A stretch of DNA of 64,000 nt. It comes from Chrysaora quinquecirrha. Lineage: Eukaryota; Cnidaria; Scyphozoa; Semaeostomeae; Pelagiidae. The notes under the pieces were generated by a model that was not told the DNA's origin, did not search any database, and saw only the letters and a list, made by a program, of their open reading frames with translations. Both the position numbers and the translations under genes were made by a program. Positions within the stretch are counted from its first letter, which is position 1. The number at the start of each line of letters is the position of its first letter. Where the stretch lies: NCBI GenBank assembly GCA_014526335.1, contig JACTAT010000037.1:248001-312000 (forward strand). Reading direction: 5' to 3'. Shown piece after piece: positions 1 through 11,169 of the stretch.

Positions 1-1044
1 TTCAAACAGCAAAGGGAGACATTTCGATTAAAGTATGGGCATTTAATTTACGAAAGACAGTTTACGAAATATATAGCTATTGTATTTTTTTATTTTCCTG
101 TAGATTATGCTTTATGAGTCGTAATATTCACGAACAAAAACAGAAGTCATTGTCGGCCTGGATAAAAAGGTCTGCAATTTGCATTTTACGTATTTCAGTA
201 ATAAGGATACTTTCAATGACGCTGAGAGTTCTAAACTGAAACGGAGGCTTCTCTACTTGAATCCCTTTTATTTTGAACATTGTTGAAGTATTGCAGGAAG
301 ATGACTGTAGATTTGGATTCACGGTCTCAAATTTTACCATTTCCCCTAGTTATTGTTCACTCAGTAAAAATCGTCCAACAAGGCCTTTAAGATATTGTGC
401 AATTAAAAATATAAGGAAGACATAAGGAAGTTTGATGCGCAAGCCGTCAATAGAAAAAGGGAACTTCAGGCTCAGACAAAACGTAAGGTCCCTTACACGC
501 AGTTTTTTTATAAGCAGCTTCGCCCGGGTCTAGTTCAAAATGTTGCTTATTTGCCGACCTCTTATGGCCACCTTTTAGTAGCAAAAGTTGCTTAGTAGTT
601 GCTTAATTTTAGCTATATATTTTGCCCTAAGAATTGTATAGAGGCTAGAAAAACAGGAAAATTTGGAATTATCCTATAGCTTGTTATGCAACATAACGCT
701 AGAACACCTACTACAGCGAAGAAATACTATAAATAACATTAGTCAAGAAGTACCATATAAGCGGTTGCTTATAAAGAAAACGTGTATAAAGAAAGAGCGC
801 ACACGTTTCATGCCAAGCAGAAAGGCTTCTTTGTTCTACAACCTTTATTGCTACAATTAATGAGAAAAACTGCAGAAATATCTTTGTTGATAGCCAAAAG
901 TCATTGATAAGTTCCTTCTTTACTCGTGAACTCTTTTCAGTTTGCTCTTTTCTATTGCTTGAAATGCGCCAGCCCTCTGCGGCATGTCGTCACTTCCTGC
1001 AATGTGCAAACGCCAATTAAACGGGAGTAACACTTAGCGTATCT
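1..1044. other. No gene recognised
   Basis: AT-rich sequence. The short open frames on both strands have no recognisable domain, no coherent splice sites and no similarity to anything else in the window. I see no repeat structure here. Confidence 0.6.
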
Positions 1045-1160
1045 TTGTACAGGGGGCAAACCTCTAATCATTTGATAAAAGGGTATATTTCAATTGGGGG
1101 CAACTTTCTAATAGAGATTTCTCATAAACGAGGTTTATATCAAAAGGCAGGCCTCTCCGT
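1045..1160. repeat. Isolated decayed copies of the 50-bp minisatellite unit
   Basis: About two diverged units of the array that starts near 1845 can be read here: a GGGGGCAA block, then CTCTAAT, then TTTGATAAA, then GGGTATATTTCAATTG. They lie roughly 700 bp upstream of the main array. They suggest the array once extended further left or was split by inserted sequence. Confidence 0.6.
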
Positions 1161-1731
1161 GAGAATTTTAGAGGGTGCGTGGAAGATCGCGCACCTCGAT
1201 ATATTTAGGCGCGCGTTTTTTAGAAACGGCGACTTTGACATATTCTCGCATTGACGCATTATTTGACTTTTTTATAAGATGTTTTTAACAAATGACCAAG
1301 TTCATCTAAACAGTTCCAATAATCAGTTTCAACATCACACAGAGAATCAGAAGAATTGGGATTCGATGATGAAAAATCGACGAGATTTCTTCAAATCTTT
1401 TTTTTCTTGTCGCTTCTCCACGCTTCAGATTCAACGCCTGCAGCATGACGACACCGAATAAGACCAGATTTTCTTCGTTTTTGCAAATAAAGCTTAACTG
1501 TAGGAGATATTATACAAAGAACTCGGATATCACTACGCAAACCACGTAAACACACAACGCAGATGATTAACATCATCAATCTATCAGCGGTTGGATTGTT
1601 TTTATTCAATGACAGCCACTAAATATCAATTATGTGATTAGCAGAATCAAGATATTTTTTATTCAAAGATCACTAAAAACTTTTGAGAAGCGTGATTTTA
1701 AGGAATCACAAGAAACGAGGTGCGTGAAATT

Positions 1732-1789
1732 ACGCTCGTCTTGACCAGACGAGGAGCGTGTGGAGGCGCGCGCGCACGATCGCGCGCCT
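1732..1789. repeat. Adjacent hairpin and GC-rich palindrome
   Basis: Two self-complementary blocks lie next to each other. At 1732-1760, ACGCTCGTCT pairs with AGACGAGGAGCGT across a short loop. At 1764-1789 there is a near-perfect palindrome made of GCGCGC blocks around CGATCG. Such GC-rich symmetry stands out in this AT-rich flank. It could be the end of a fold-back element, but no second end was found. Confidence 0.55.
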
Positions 1790-1844
1790 TAAACTAAGAG
1801 GACTGAAAAGGACAGACTAGAGACTTGTGAACGAGCTGTATTTG

Positions 1845-3897
1845 TGTTAGGGCAACTCTCTAGTGTGGCCTTTTGCTAAACGAGGTGTATTTATGTTGGG
1901 AGCAACTCTCGAGTCTGTCCTTTTAATAAGTGAAGTATATTTGTTTTTGCGTATATTTGTATAGGAGGGTAATTCTGTAATCTTTTTGTAAATGGGTATA
2001 TTTTCATTGGGGCCAACTCTCACTTTTGAAAACTGAGGCATATTTATGTTAAGAGCAACTCTCTAGTCTATCTTTTTTATAAACGAGGTCTACTTATGTT
2101 GGGGGCAACTCTCTAGTCTGCCCTTTTGATAAATGAGGTATATTCATTTTGGGGGCAACTCTCTAGTCTGTCCTTTTGATAAACGAGGTATATTCATTTT
2201 GGGGGCAACCCTCTAGTCTGTCCTTTTGATAAACAAGGAATATTTATATTGGGGGCAACCCTCTAGTCTGTCCTTTTGATAAACGAGGTATATTCATTTT
2301 GGGGGCAACTCTCTAGTCTGTCCTTTTGATAAATGAGGTATATTCATATTGGGGGGCAACTCTCTAGTCTGTCCTTTTGATAAACGAGGTATATTTATAT
2401 TGGGGGCAACTCTCTAGTCTGTCCTTTTGATAAACGAGGTATATTCATATTTGGGGCAACTCTCTAGTTTGTCCTTTTGATAAACAGGGTATATTTATAT
2501 TGGGGGCAACCCTCTCGTCTGTCCTTTTGATCAACAAGGTATATTCATTTTGAGGGCAGCTCTCTAGTCTGTCCTTTTGATAAACGAGGTGTACTTAGGT
2601 TGGGGGCAACTCTCTAGTCTGTCCTTTTGATAAACAGGGTATATTTATATTGGGGCAACTGTCTAGTCTGTCCTTTTGATAAACGAGGTATATTCATTTT
2701 GGGGGCAACTCTCTAGTCTGTCCTGTTGATAAACAAGGTGTATTTATATTTGGGGCAACTCTCTAGTCTGTCCTTTTGATAAACAAGGAATATTTATATT
2801 GGGGGCAACCCTCTAGTCTGCCCTTTTGGAAAAGAAATATATTTATTTTGGGGGCAACTCTCTAGTCTGTCCTTTTGATAAATGAGGTATATTCATATTG
2901 GGGGCAACTCTCTAGTCTGTCCTTTTGATAAATGAGGTATATTTACATTGGGGGCAACTCTCTAGTCTGTCCTTTTGATAAACAAGGTATATTAATATTG
3001 GGGGCCACTCTCTAGTCTGTCCTTTTGATAAATGAGGTATATTCATATTGGGGGCCACTCTCTAGTCTGTCCTTTTGACAAACGAGGTATATTTACATTG
3101 GGGGCAACTCTCTAGTCTGTCCTTTTGATAAATGAGGTATATTCATATTGGGGGCAACTCTCTAGTCTGTCCTTTTGGTAAACAAGGTATATTCATATTG
3201 GGGGCAACTCTCTAGTCTGTCCTTTTGATAAACAGGGTATATTTATATTGGGGCCAACTCTCACTTTTGAAAACCGAGGCATATTTATGTTAAGAGCAAC
3301 TCTCTAGTCTATCTTTTTTATAAACGAGGTCTACTTATGTTGGGGGCAACTCTCTAGTCTGCCCTTTTGATAAACGAGGTATCTTTATATTTGGAGCAAC
3401 TCTCTAGTCTGTCCTTTTGATAAACGAGGTATCTTTATATTGGGGGCAACTCTCTAGTCGGTCCTTTTGATAAATGAGGTATATTCATTTTGGGGGCAAC
3501 TCTCTAGTCTGTCCTTTTGATAAACGAGGTATCTTTATATTGGGGGCAACTCTCTAGTCGGTCCTTTTGATAAATGAGGTATATTCAATTTGGGGGCAAC
3601 TCTCTAGTCTGTCCTTTTGATAAACGAGGTATATTCATATTGGGGGCAACTCTCTAGTCTGTCCTTTTGATAAACGAGGTATATTTATATTGGGGGCAAC
3701 TCTCTAGTTTGTCCTTTTGATAAACGCGGTATATTCATATTGGGGCAACTCTCTAGTCTGTCCTTTTGATAAACAGGGTATATTTATATTTGGGGCAACC
3801 CTCTAGTCTATCCTTTTGATAAACGAGGTATATTCATTTTGGGGGCAGCTCTCTAGTCTGTCCTCTTGATAAACGAGGTGTACTTATGTTGGGGGCA
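1845..3897. repeat. 50-bp minisatellite array
   Basis: Head-to-tail units of 50 bp, about 36 clear ones from 2090 onward and several diverged ones before that. Each unit carries CTCTAGTCTGTCCTTTTGAT, then AAACGAGGTATATT, then a GGGGGCAACT block. Variants recur in order: an unusual group (GGCCAACTCTCAC, then TTAAGAGCAACTC, then a TCTACTTATG unit) appears at 2011-2130 and again at 3252-3370. This points to a duplicated block of about 1.24 kb, a higher-order repeat. The array ends abruptly at 3897. No long open frame runs through it. Confidence 0.95.
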
Positions 3898-4363
3898 AAA
3901 TATATTTACTTTAGAAAAATATATTTCAAATTGGTTATGTTTGAAAAATCTTTATGGTTTGTGGGTAAATATTAGGTAACATATATGTATGAGAAATAGA
4001 GTTGTTAGTGATTATAGAGCAATTTATTCATATGAGGATATAATATAACGAAAATGGGAAGAGATAATTAAATTGATTGTTTATGTACATATGTATAAAT
4101 AAGGTGCGAGAATGAGTATTTTGAATGTAGAGGTGGAGACAGGTGGAAAGAAGAAAGGCGGAGCTGAATTATAGAAATTGTAACATTCGAGTGTAAGTAA
4201 TAATTTTTTTTTAAAGTTTACAGTGGTTGTTTTATAGTGTTGGGCTGAGAGGTATGATCAATGTAGGGGTGTGTTTGGGTTTTTGCAAGTGTACCGGTCG
4301 GTATTCGTAATAATGTACTGTGTACTGGTGTTCACTTACGCTGATGTTGTGGCTTTGACTTTT
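3898..4363. other. Non-coding spacer
   Basis: AT-rich sequence between the minisatellite and the left TIR of the first ISL2EU-like element. No gene or repeat is recognised. Confidence 0.6.
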
Positions 4364-4432
4364 CAATAGACCTTTTTCCCAATTCATTTTGGTTGCGAGA
4401 CTGGCAATTGAAAACGAGGCAATGGTTGTAGT
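4364..4432 (+). repeat. Left TIR of ISL2EU-like copy A
   Basis: Begins CAATAGACCTTTTTCCCAAT. It matches the reverse complement of 8965-9033 except for two isolated substitutions and one divergent stretch of about 8 bases. The inner end is AATGGTTGTAGT in both arms. Confidence 0.9.
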
Positions 4433-4520
4433 TGACCAAAGCGCACATTTGTCAACCCAGTTCTTTGGTTAGCTTTGTCTGGTTTGGCTGGTGACATTCT
4501 TGTGTTATTTATTGGTAATA

Positions 4521-5465
4521 ATGGATCAGTTCAAATCACTTTTACCTGAAAAGAAGGCTTTTAGTTCTCTTGAAGATTTAAAAAGTTTAACTATAAAGCA
4601 ACTGAAAGTGATTTTAGCTGCTTACAAGGAAAAAATATCTGGGTCAAAGGCGGACCTTATTCTGAGGGCCTACGCTATCCTTTCTCGGATACAGAGGCAA
4701 GAAGACGACAGTTTTTGTTCAACAACCCAAGCTGAAGCACCAAACCAAGATCAATGCACTTATGAAGCAATTTTTAAGAATAAATGCAGCCATTTGCCGT
4801 GGACATCCGATCTCAGAGGCACTCCAGTTTTTTCTTTTGTCCAACTGTATGATTATCTAGTCATTCGAACAACGAAATTCAAGCACATCAAATTGAAAAG
4901 TACAGCCTACAAAAAGCTTAAATCCTTCCAATTCTTCTATGAAGGCTATATAAGATCGTTCTCTGTGGCAAAAGATGTAAATTCAACCTATTTTGATGTT
5001 GGTATGAAAGCTTCAGTGAAGAACACCTTGTACAAAGTTATCGTTGTTCTATCAAATGATTCTGGTGATGTTTTCTCTGCAGCTTGCACATGTCCTGCTG
5101 GTGCCGGTGTAGCTGGTTTTGGAAACTGTAATCATGTTGGTGGTGTGCTTTTTGCATTGGAGGATTTCAACAGAAAAGGTTATCAGAACCGTCCCGAGCC
5201 CGTATCTTGCACATCTAAGTTAGCTGCTTGGAATGTTCCTTCCCCATCAAGTAAAATCTCTCCTGCTTCAATTGATCAAGTTATAATTGAGAAAATAAAA
5301 TTTGGAAAAGATAATAGTGTAGTAACAAATCCACAAGTAAATCAAAATGATCCCCATAGAAGAAAAGATTGCCAATTGCATGATGCAGATTTTGAAAAGT
5401 TAAAGAATTCCTTGCTTCATCAACACCCAACAGATGTTTTTTTGCCTTTCATCCCATACCTGTGA
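4521..5465 (+). pseudogene. SAP-SWIM N-terminal half of transposon nuclease (copy A)
   Basis: Accessory protein of the ISL2EU-like element. I take the ATG at 4521; the upstream GTG at 4491 in the same frame is not a likely eukaryotic start. Residues of about 17-50 form a SAP-like DNA-binding motif (LKSLTIKQLKVILAAY, then KADLI). A SWIM zinc finger is visible as C189-x-C191 and C203-x-H205, followed by a helix (GGVLFALEDF). The frame then shifts near 5408 because the run AATTCC has lost one C compared with copies B and C. The last residues are therefore out of frame, and the YqaJ domain continues in the next frame from 5462. In copies B and C this joint is open, so the ancestral protein was a single SWIM-YqaJ polypeptide of roughly 620 residues. 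Confidence 0.8.
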
Positions 5466-6388
5466 CACAGTCATCTGGTAATACATCCGTCCTAACTGAA
5501 ACAGTCAATTCACTGGACTCTCCATTTGAAAATGTGTTTCTTCAGTTAAATGTCTCTAATGATGCTGATTGCTATTCTGTACCCTTCACTGATGATTATG
5601 ATATATCTTGCTCCAGTTTTAAAGAAATGATGGAACACCATGCCAAGTCTCACATGATCCTCAGCCCATCCAAAATTTCTGAAATTGAAAAATCTAATCG
5701 AGGTCAATCAACAAATGACTCTTGGAAACAACACAGACTATATCAAATAACTGCATCAAATTTTTACTCAGCTGCAGTCAATACAGTTGAGCCCTCTTCA
5801 AGGCTGAAATCAATGTTCTATTCAAGTTTTACTTCTGCTGCTACACAGCATGGGAAATTATATGAGCCACATGTTTGTTCTTTGTATCTTGATTCTCTGA
5901 TAAGTCAAGGCTATCAAAATGTATCAGTAGATGAACCTGGTCGTATCATCTCTAAATCTCATTCTTTCTTGGGTGCATCTTTGGATGGTATTGTTCATCA
6001 TGGTAATACTTCTTGGGGTCTGGAAATCAAATGCCCTTTTTCAAAGTTTTCGTCTTCTCTTGAGGTTGCCCTTGGTGACAAGAGCTTCTTTCTAACAAGA
6101 ACAGGTGAGAAAATCCATCTTAAAAGGAAAGATCGTTATTTTTTTCAAGTTCAAGGTCAAATGTTTTGTTCTGGTTTGAAGAGAGTGAATCTGGTGGTGT
6201 GGTTTGGAGACCATGAGCAACTATTCATCGAATCAATTGAATACTATGCTGATTTCTTCCAGAGATCCATTCTTCCTCAAGTTCATCATTTTTATTGTAA
6301 AGCTGTTTTACCAGAGTTTTTCACAAAACGTGTCAAAAGAGGACCTCCATTATATATTCATGGTTGTTGGGAAAAGTGTTCTTCCTAA
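5462..6388 (+). pseudogene. YqaJ-type recombinase/exonuclease domain (copy A)
   Basis: C-terminal half of the SAP-SWIM-YqaJ protein, separated from it only by the C-run frameshift. The YqaJ/lambda-exonuclease PD-(D/E)xK fold is recognisable by its motifs in order: ITASNF near 5748, LYEPHV near 5858, GASLDG near 5972, LEIKCP near 6020 and QVQGQMF near 6146. The D of GASLDG and the E and K of LEIKCP are the expected metal-binding and catalytic residues. YqaJ proteins act on double-stranded DNA ends; a role in element mobility or end processing is inferred. This is the only copy with an uninterrupted YqaJ domain, because B, C and D all carry a TAG where A has a Trp codon (5723-5725). Its own ATG would have to serve as an internal start to give a separate product. 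Confidence 0.85.
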
Positions 6389-7204
6389 ATAATTACATTT
6401 ACGTAGACAATAACAATAGTGAACTAGTTGAGATAAGGAACTGTTTTTTGTCTTCTGATGCTTTTTATATATTCAATTTATTTCCAGGATGAGTTCAGAT
6501 ATAAATGTTAATAATAACACAATCTTTTGATAAAAATATAAGCATATATAAAAAGAGACATAATATGAAAGTATACATATAAAAACTATAGCAGTTTTAT
6601 TAAATTTTTTATCCAAATAATGTTACATCTACGGAACAGTATTTTAATCAAACACTGTCGAAATAGAAAGATCCTGCTGTAAAATCCACCTATATCCTGA
6701 AAAAAGGTTTCAGGGACCCAAAAACACATTGTTTTATAGCTCAAAATGATTGTTTATTTCAAGCTTAGTAATATCTAAAGTAATCTTATAGCATTTTATG
6801 GTAACATTAATCGCTTTTTAATTAATACTAAATTGTATAAATATACTAAAAAAAAATTGAAATTATGCAGTGGGATATACAACTGTATGATGAAAGGTAT
6901 ATTTAGAAGCTTAAAATATTTGAACATGAAATCAAAGAAAATATGAAATTTTTTTCTTATCAAATCTTAATTGGACCGTAAAGTAAAAGGGTTGAATTAT
7001 TTGTTTTTCGTGTTCAAATATTTTAAGCTTCTTCTTTCATCAAAACCGAATTACATTATAGTTTAATTATAATACTAATTATATTTACACTCACACTATA
7101 GCTCATAATTCCATATTACTTGGTTACTTTAGTTACTTTTTAATAATTTTTTACTTCTAAATTTGTTATAGTATCTTGTATCACTAATATTAGGTATTTA
7201 TGTA
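6389..7204. other. Convergent intergenic region with a long hairpin
   Basis: AT-rich space between the 3' ends of the two convergent genes of copy A. A 31-38 bp inverted repeat pairs 6889-6926 with 7011-7041 (core TTAGAAGCTTAAAATATTTG). A shorter stem, CCTGAAA...TTTCAGG, lies near 6698. Both hairpins are kept in every copy of the array. It is the likely shared 3' end and poly(A) zone. No gene was found. Confidence 0.7.
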
Positions 7205-8023
7205 CTACTCGTGAGCTGAAGACATTACAAGAAATGGCAAGAAATTAGTTAACAAGCAACAGGCTGTAAAAATTTGATTAGCAACTGGATATAATGTTAA
7301 GGGTAGAACACCATCGAGAATATGAAAGTTCTTGACTCTACCAATTGCCCTTTCTACATGGATTCTTACAGCTGATATACGGGGGGTTTCTTCACTTTCT
7401 TTGGGGGTCAGCTGTGCACGAGAACCTTTCAAAGGAGGAATGTTGAGGGTGACACCAATGGGGAGAATATCTGCAAGGTCGAATCCACGGTCTGCCACAA
7501 CATTGTCACCAGGCTTGAGGAGAGATAAAATGCCACATTTTTCAGTGATTTCTTTGTTAGAAACACGTCCTGACCAGAGCTTTGCTACATATGTAATTGC
7601 ACCAGTAGGAGATATTCCCACTAGCGCTTTCCAGGTATTGTGATGCTTATACTCAGACCATTTTTGTGACTGAGCTTTCATGGATGATGGGACCTCGATG
7701 AAGATTTTGGTGCAGTCAATGATCACTCTTGTGGAAGGGTATATCTTGAACTCTTTAGGCATTAGTTTCTGAATCATTTCTTTTAGAGGAAAGGGAAAAA
7801 GCAGTGGCAATTCATGATATAGGAAGTTGATCCAGGTGGTAAAGATTCTTGAAGCGTGGCCAGTAGAAATACCAAATCTGTCTCCAATATCAGTCAAAAA
7901 CAAACCAACTTTAAGACGCATCAAAACAAGTACAAATGCTTCAAAGTTTGAAAGGAATCGTTTACGGCCACGCTTAATGTCAGACTCTTGCCTTTCAACC
8001 TTCTTCTTGGATGCCTCATGAGA
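7205..8023 (-). pseudogene. DDE_Tnp_4 transposase catalytic part (copy A)
   Basis: Catalytic half of the ISL2EU-like transposase. From the upstream amber codon the frame is open to 7205. An N-terminal helical segment (SHEASKKK..., RFLSNFEAFVLVLMRLK) leads into the RNase-H-like core. The catalytic triad is clear: D in RVIIDCTKIF, D in NVVADRGFDLAD, and E in IHVERAIGRVKNF. The last motif is a hallmark of DDE_Tnp_4 nucleases (HARBI1/ISL2EU relatives). The reading frame is continuous with the THAP half except for the single TAG at 8024-8026. The first ATG of this part (7915-7913) would omit the helical region, so translation as an independent protein is doubtful. Confidence 0.85.
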
Positions 8024-8800
8024 CTATGGGCCACGCCAGTAGGAAATATTTTTCAGTTTCGGCTCCAAATACTCAAAGACAGATTGCAATGAAAAATAAT
8101 TTTGAAAGCCCGTGTAGAACTTGACTGCAGAATCATCATTTTGTAAATTTTCGATTGAGAATAGTGCTTTTTTTGCCACAGATAAATCAGCATCCAATTG
8201 TGAAATTTTAAGAGAAAGTTCATCAATTTTCTGCTGAATGTTGTCATAACATTTCTGATCATTCTCATTTGCAGGTTCAGTGAAATAACAATGATCAGTC
8301 ATAAAATCACCAGAGTCATCACTCTCGCTTAATAGCATGGGGCTATCAACAAAAGAAAAATCAGTTTGGGTGGAACACGTTACATACTTTGAATCACTTT
8401 CCACAAAAGAAATATCATCAAATTCATCAATTTCTTCCAATACAGCAGAAAAACAAGGTTGCCGCTCTTGATCATTGACAGATCTGCGATCTTTGGGAGG
8501 TTTGCCGCTAACTTTACCGCCCCTCCTGGTGGGATCAATGTTGTGCAACTTCAAAGAGGGAACTGCACCACGGACTAAATTCCAACGACTTGGACCTCGC
8601 TTGATATCTGAATCTTTAAAGTGATCTTGACACAAAACTGTGCTTAGAGTCACCTTGAAACCATCCAAACCATCAACTCTTTTGATTAAACTTCACCATA
8701 ACCTTTTCTCTGGATTCTTTTGAGGAAAGTGTAGGCCAGTCAGAGTACCATCACTTTTGTAAAAGAAATTATAACAGCCAAAAGCTGCACACTGTTTACC
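8024..8800 (-). pseudogene. THAP zinc finger and coiled-coil part of transposase (copy A)
   Basis: DNA-binding half of the transposase. The THAP finger (C2CH) reads from about 8791: CAAFGCYN, then GLHFP, then LCQDHF, then GAVPSL. An in-frame TGA lies just after EKRLW (8687-8685 region); copy D has TGC there. Nine bases present in D (HFFRFP) are missing here. An acidic linker and a helical, coiled-coil-like segment (QKIDELSLKISQLDADLSVAK) precede the TAG at 8024-8026 that cuts it from the DDE part. Family knowledge: THAP fingers bind the element ends. The start codon is not visible and may lie in a separate upstream exon. Confidence 0.8.
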
Positions 8801-8964
8801 AAAAGATTATTTCTTCTTCACCTCAGCACTAACAGTTTGACTATTGCTATTTTCAGGCACAAATAATCAAAGTGAAACACAAGTAAAGCGACAAATGCTA
8901 TCTATAAACTTTCGATATCACTAGATGCCAGCAAGCTAACATTATGTGTGAGATTATGAGAAGC

Positions 8965-9033
8965 ACTACAACCATTGCCTTGCTTTGGTTTGCCAGTCTC
9001 GTAATCAAAATGAATTGGGAAAAAGGTCTATTG
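8965..9033 (-). repeat. Right TIR of ISL2EU-like copy A
   Basis: Ends GGGAAAAAGGTCTATTG, the inverted partner of 4364-4432. The same sequence recurs at 15045-15113 and 24132-24200. Confidence 0.9.
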
Positions 9034-10053
9034 TACCATGTAGCGAGATGTGTTTGTATGTGGTGCGTCGATTTTTAGCCTGTTGTACGGTGTAGCAGGT
9101 GCTCTGTACCAGGGTATCGGGAAGTTGTCACGCCCCACTACAGCGTGTTATAAGAACATTTTAACTTTGTTTGAACTGAAATGAATGGAAATGAAATGGA
9201 CTGACATGTGCTGAAACATGATGCTATTTTCACAAAAAACGGAGTTATGTTTTCGTTTTAAGTAGATTTTGGGGGATATATGTATAGGTTATATAGAAAA
9301 GGTTGCATATATATGTCTATCAATATAGATTGTTCTGTATTTAGACTGGTACACAAGTTTCTATGAAGAATAAATGAGTTTGGTACTTTTAGGTGGTTAA
9401 TTGCCGTCCCTCCCCCGCTAATTAATTTTTTGAAAAATTTCCAATCCTGCCATTCTTATTAGGACTCGCCAGCTTATTAAGTTTGCATTAATATTAATGT
9501 TGATATTTTTTTGTTAAGTTAGTTTCACATTCTTTGTGTGAAATTTCACTTGTATAATGAATTTGTTGGTTAGAACTATGGATTTTCTTAGGCTATACTA
9601 AGTACTACAGGGCCCCTCCCCTTGGATTTCAACAGTTTCCAGACAATGTTTGTCAAACAAAGTGGGAGCTCATTTCTTCTCATCCCTTGCCAATTCCATT
9701 GGGACGGTAGTTGAAATCCCCTCCCCCGCCTATTGCAACCTCTGAGCAAATAGGCACCTAAGAGCATGTGTTGCATATTGTTCTATTTGGTAACTGTATG
9801 GTTGTGCTTTGTGAAGATGAGATTATGTGTAAAAATGCATTTTTTTGCTTGTTATTTTTTATGTTAGTTTTTTTAGTGTTTTAGTGTGTACATGTTTGTT
9901 ATTGTTGTTATTTTTGGCAAATGGAGGCTCGATGTTGTTATAAAAGTGTGTTGTGATAAAAAAGACTGTAGGAGAATGTATAGGGTGAGAATTGGTAAAG
10001 ATGCTGGTTGAGCATGTTGGTATATTTTTTCCTGTTGCATTTTTTTTAGAAAA
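9034..10053. other. Spacer between transposon end and RPA1-like gene
   Basis: About 1 kb outside the TIR but inside the tandem unit; repeated at 15114-16125 and 24201-25221. It is AT-rich and holds one small inverted repeat (GGATTTCAAC near 9623, GTTGAAATCC near 9711). It contains the likely promoter region of the RPA1-like gene, but no distinct promoter motif could be singled out. Confidence 0.6.
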
Positions 10054-11090
10054 ATGGCCGAGAAAAGAAGTTTCACTATTTCTGGTTATGTGAATGATGT
10101 TTCTACAAAGAAAATCTCGAGAAATAAAAAATATTATTTTGACGTTTAAATTAATGTTGGGGAGAAAGTTGGGAAAAAAGCACGAGTCATGGAAACAAGA
10201 TCTATCAAACGAACTTTGTTCATGGAGAAAACCGAGTTGAAAACCCTTGTAAAATAAAGTAATCTGAGTGAATCTACACAGGGGATCCAATTTCTCCGCG
10301 AAAACGCGGGAAGTAAATTGGAATATCCAGATGAGCCTCTATCATTTAAATATACAGAGCTATTACCATTAGGTATAGCTGAGATCATGGAATTCACAGT
10401 GAGCAGTTTGTTTGACATTGACAGAGAAATCAAATGGAAAGAAGAAGAAAGGGAATTGAGTATTGGTGTAGAAAGGGAGGGAGGAAGAGTGAGGGATGGG
10501 ATATTAGCTGATGCGTCTGGGCATTTGATAATTTCAGTCTGGGGTGATCTAATAGATCAAATCCAGGATGAAAAGAGCTATCATTTAAAAAATATCTGTG
10601 TAACGAAATTTCACAGGATTAGACTTTCCACGACTGGAATTACTAAGGTTGCAGAAAGAGAGGTAATTGTAGTTGATTGGGGAAAGGTAGAGGTATTGTC
10701 AAATTTTCTGAAGAAATTATCATCGCCAAACATAGTTTCGGTCGGAGTTAACGTGTTCGCGCTGTGTGCTAACATGGGCTGCAAACGGAAGTTGATTGAT
10801 TATCCAGGAGTCCAGGAGCAAAAATAGTGTCTTGTGCTAAATGCAAAAGAAAAATGCTCAAGAAAAAGTGCCCTGAAAGTTTTGCAGTGCATCTTAAAAT
10901 TGAAGAAGAGAGCGGCAAACAGGTAGAGTTAACTGTGTTTCCCAGGGTCATCTCGGAAAGCTTTGGGGAAATTGATGAAAGTGAAATCAACGAGAAGTTG
11001 CTGTTTTTGGAGAACTTTAATTCAACATAGGATGAGGAAACTGATATGGTGAATAAAATTGAATGTTGCGAATTAGTAACAGAGGCCTGA
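10054..11090 (+). pseudogene. RPA1-like single-stranded DNA-binding protein (unit A)
   Basis: Resembles the C-terminal half of the large subunit of replication protein A. From ATG 10054 (MAEKRSFTISGYVNDVS) the frame runs with two in-frame TAA codons (10147-10149 and about 10255). It then covers an OB-fold region (LADASGHLIISVWGDLID..., then LSTTGITKV) and a zinc-ribbon OB domain: CANMGC, then SCAKCKRK, then VELTVFPRVISESFGE, as in the RPA1 DBD-C. A TAG at 10825 and a frame change separate the two Cys pairs. The TAA codons are also present in units B and D, so they predate the duplication. It lies outside the transposon TIRs but travels with it in the tandem unit. Confidence 0.7.
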
Positions 11091-11169
11091 CTGAGATTAT
11101 TTAAGAGTTGATTTCGTAGAGTATATGATACAGGTTTTTTTAATAAGAAACAGGTTCATAAGAAAGCTA

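Larger units (their letters stand above)
4364..9033. mobile_element. ISL2EU-like DNA transposon, copy A, both ends present
   Basis: A 4,670-bp element bounded by 69-bp imperfect TIRs (4364-4432 and 8965-9033). It holds two convergent genes: SAP-SWIM-YqaJ nuclease (+) and THAP-DDE transposase (-). A YqaJ-type nuclease paired with a DDE_Tnp_4 transposase is, from established knowledge, typical of ISL2EU elements in the PIF/Harbinger-ISL2EU-Spy group. The flanking dinucleotides (TT on the left, TA on the right) do not form an obvious target duplication. Both genes are disrupted: a frameshift in the nuclease, and two internal stops plus a 9-base deletion in the transposase. This is the only copy that keeps its left end. 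Confidence 0.8.

Noticed and set aside
1845..3897. CRISPR-like array
   Set aside because: The 50-bp units are contiguous with no unique spacers, and the setting is eukaryotic. It is a minisatellite.
7332..8021. Plus-strand open frames opposite the DDE and THAP genes (also in copies B, C and D)
   Set aside because: Shadow frames of the transposase on the other strand; they have no domain of their own.
9588..9776. Minus-strand 62-codon frame in the spacer (also at 24755)
   Set aside because: It is broken by C-run changes in unit B, has no recognised domain, and lies across a small inverted repeat.
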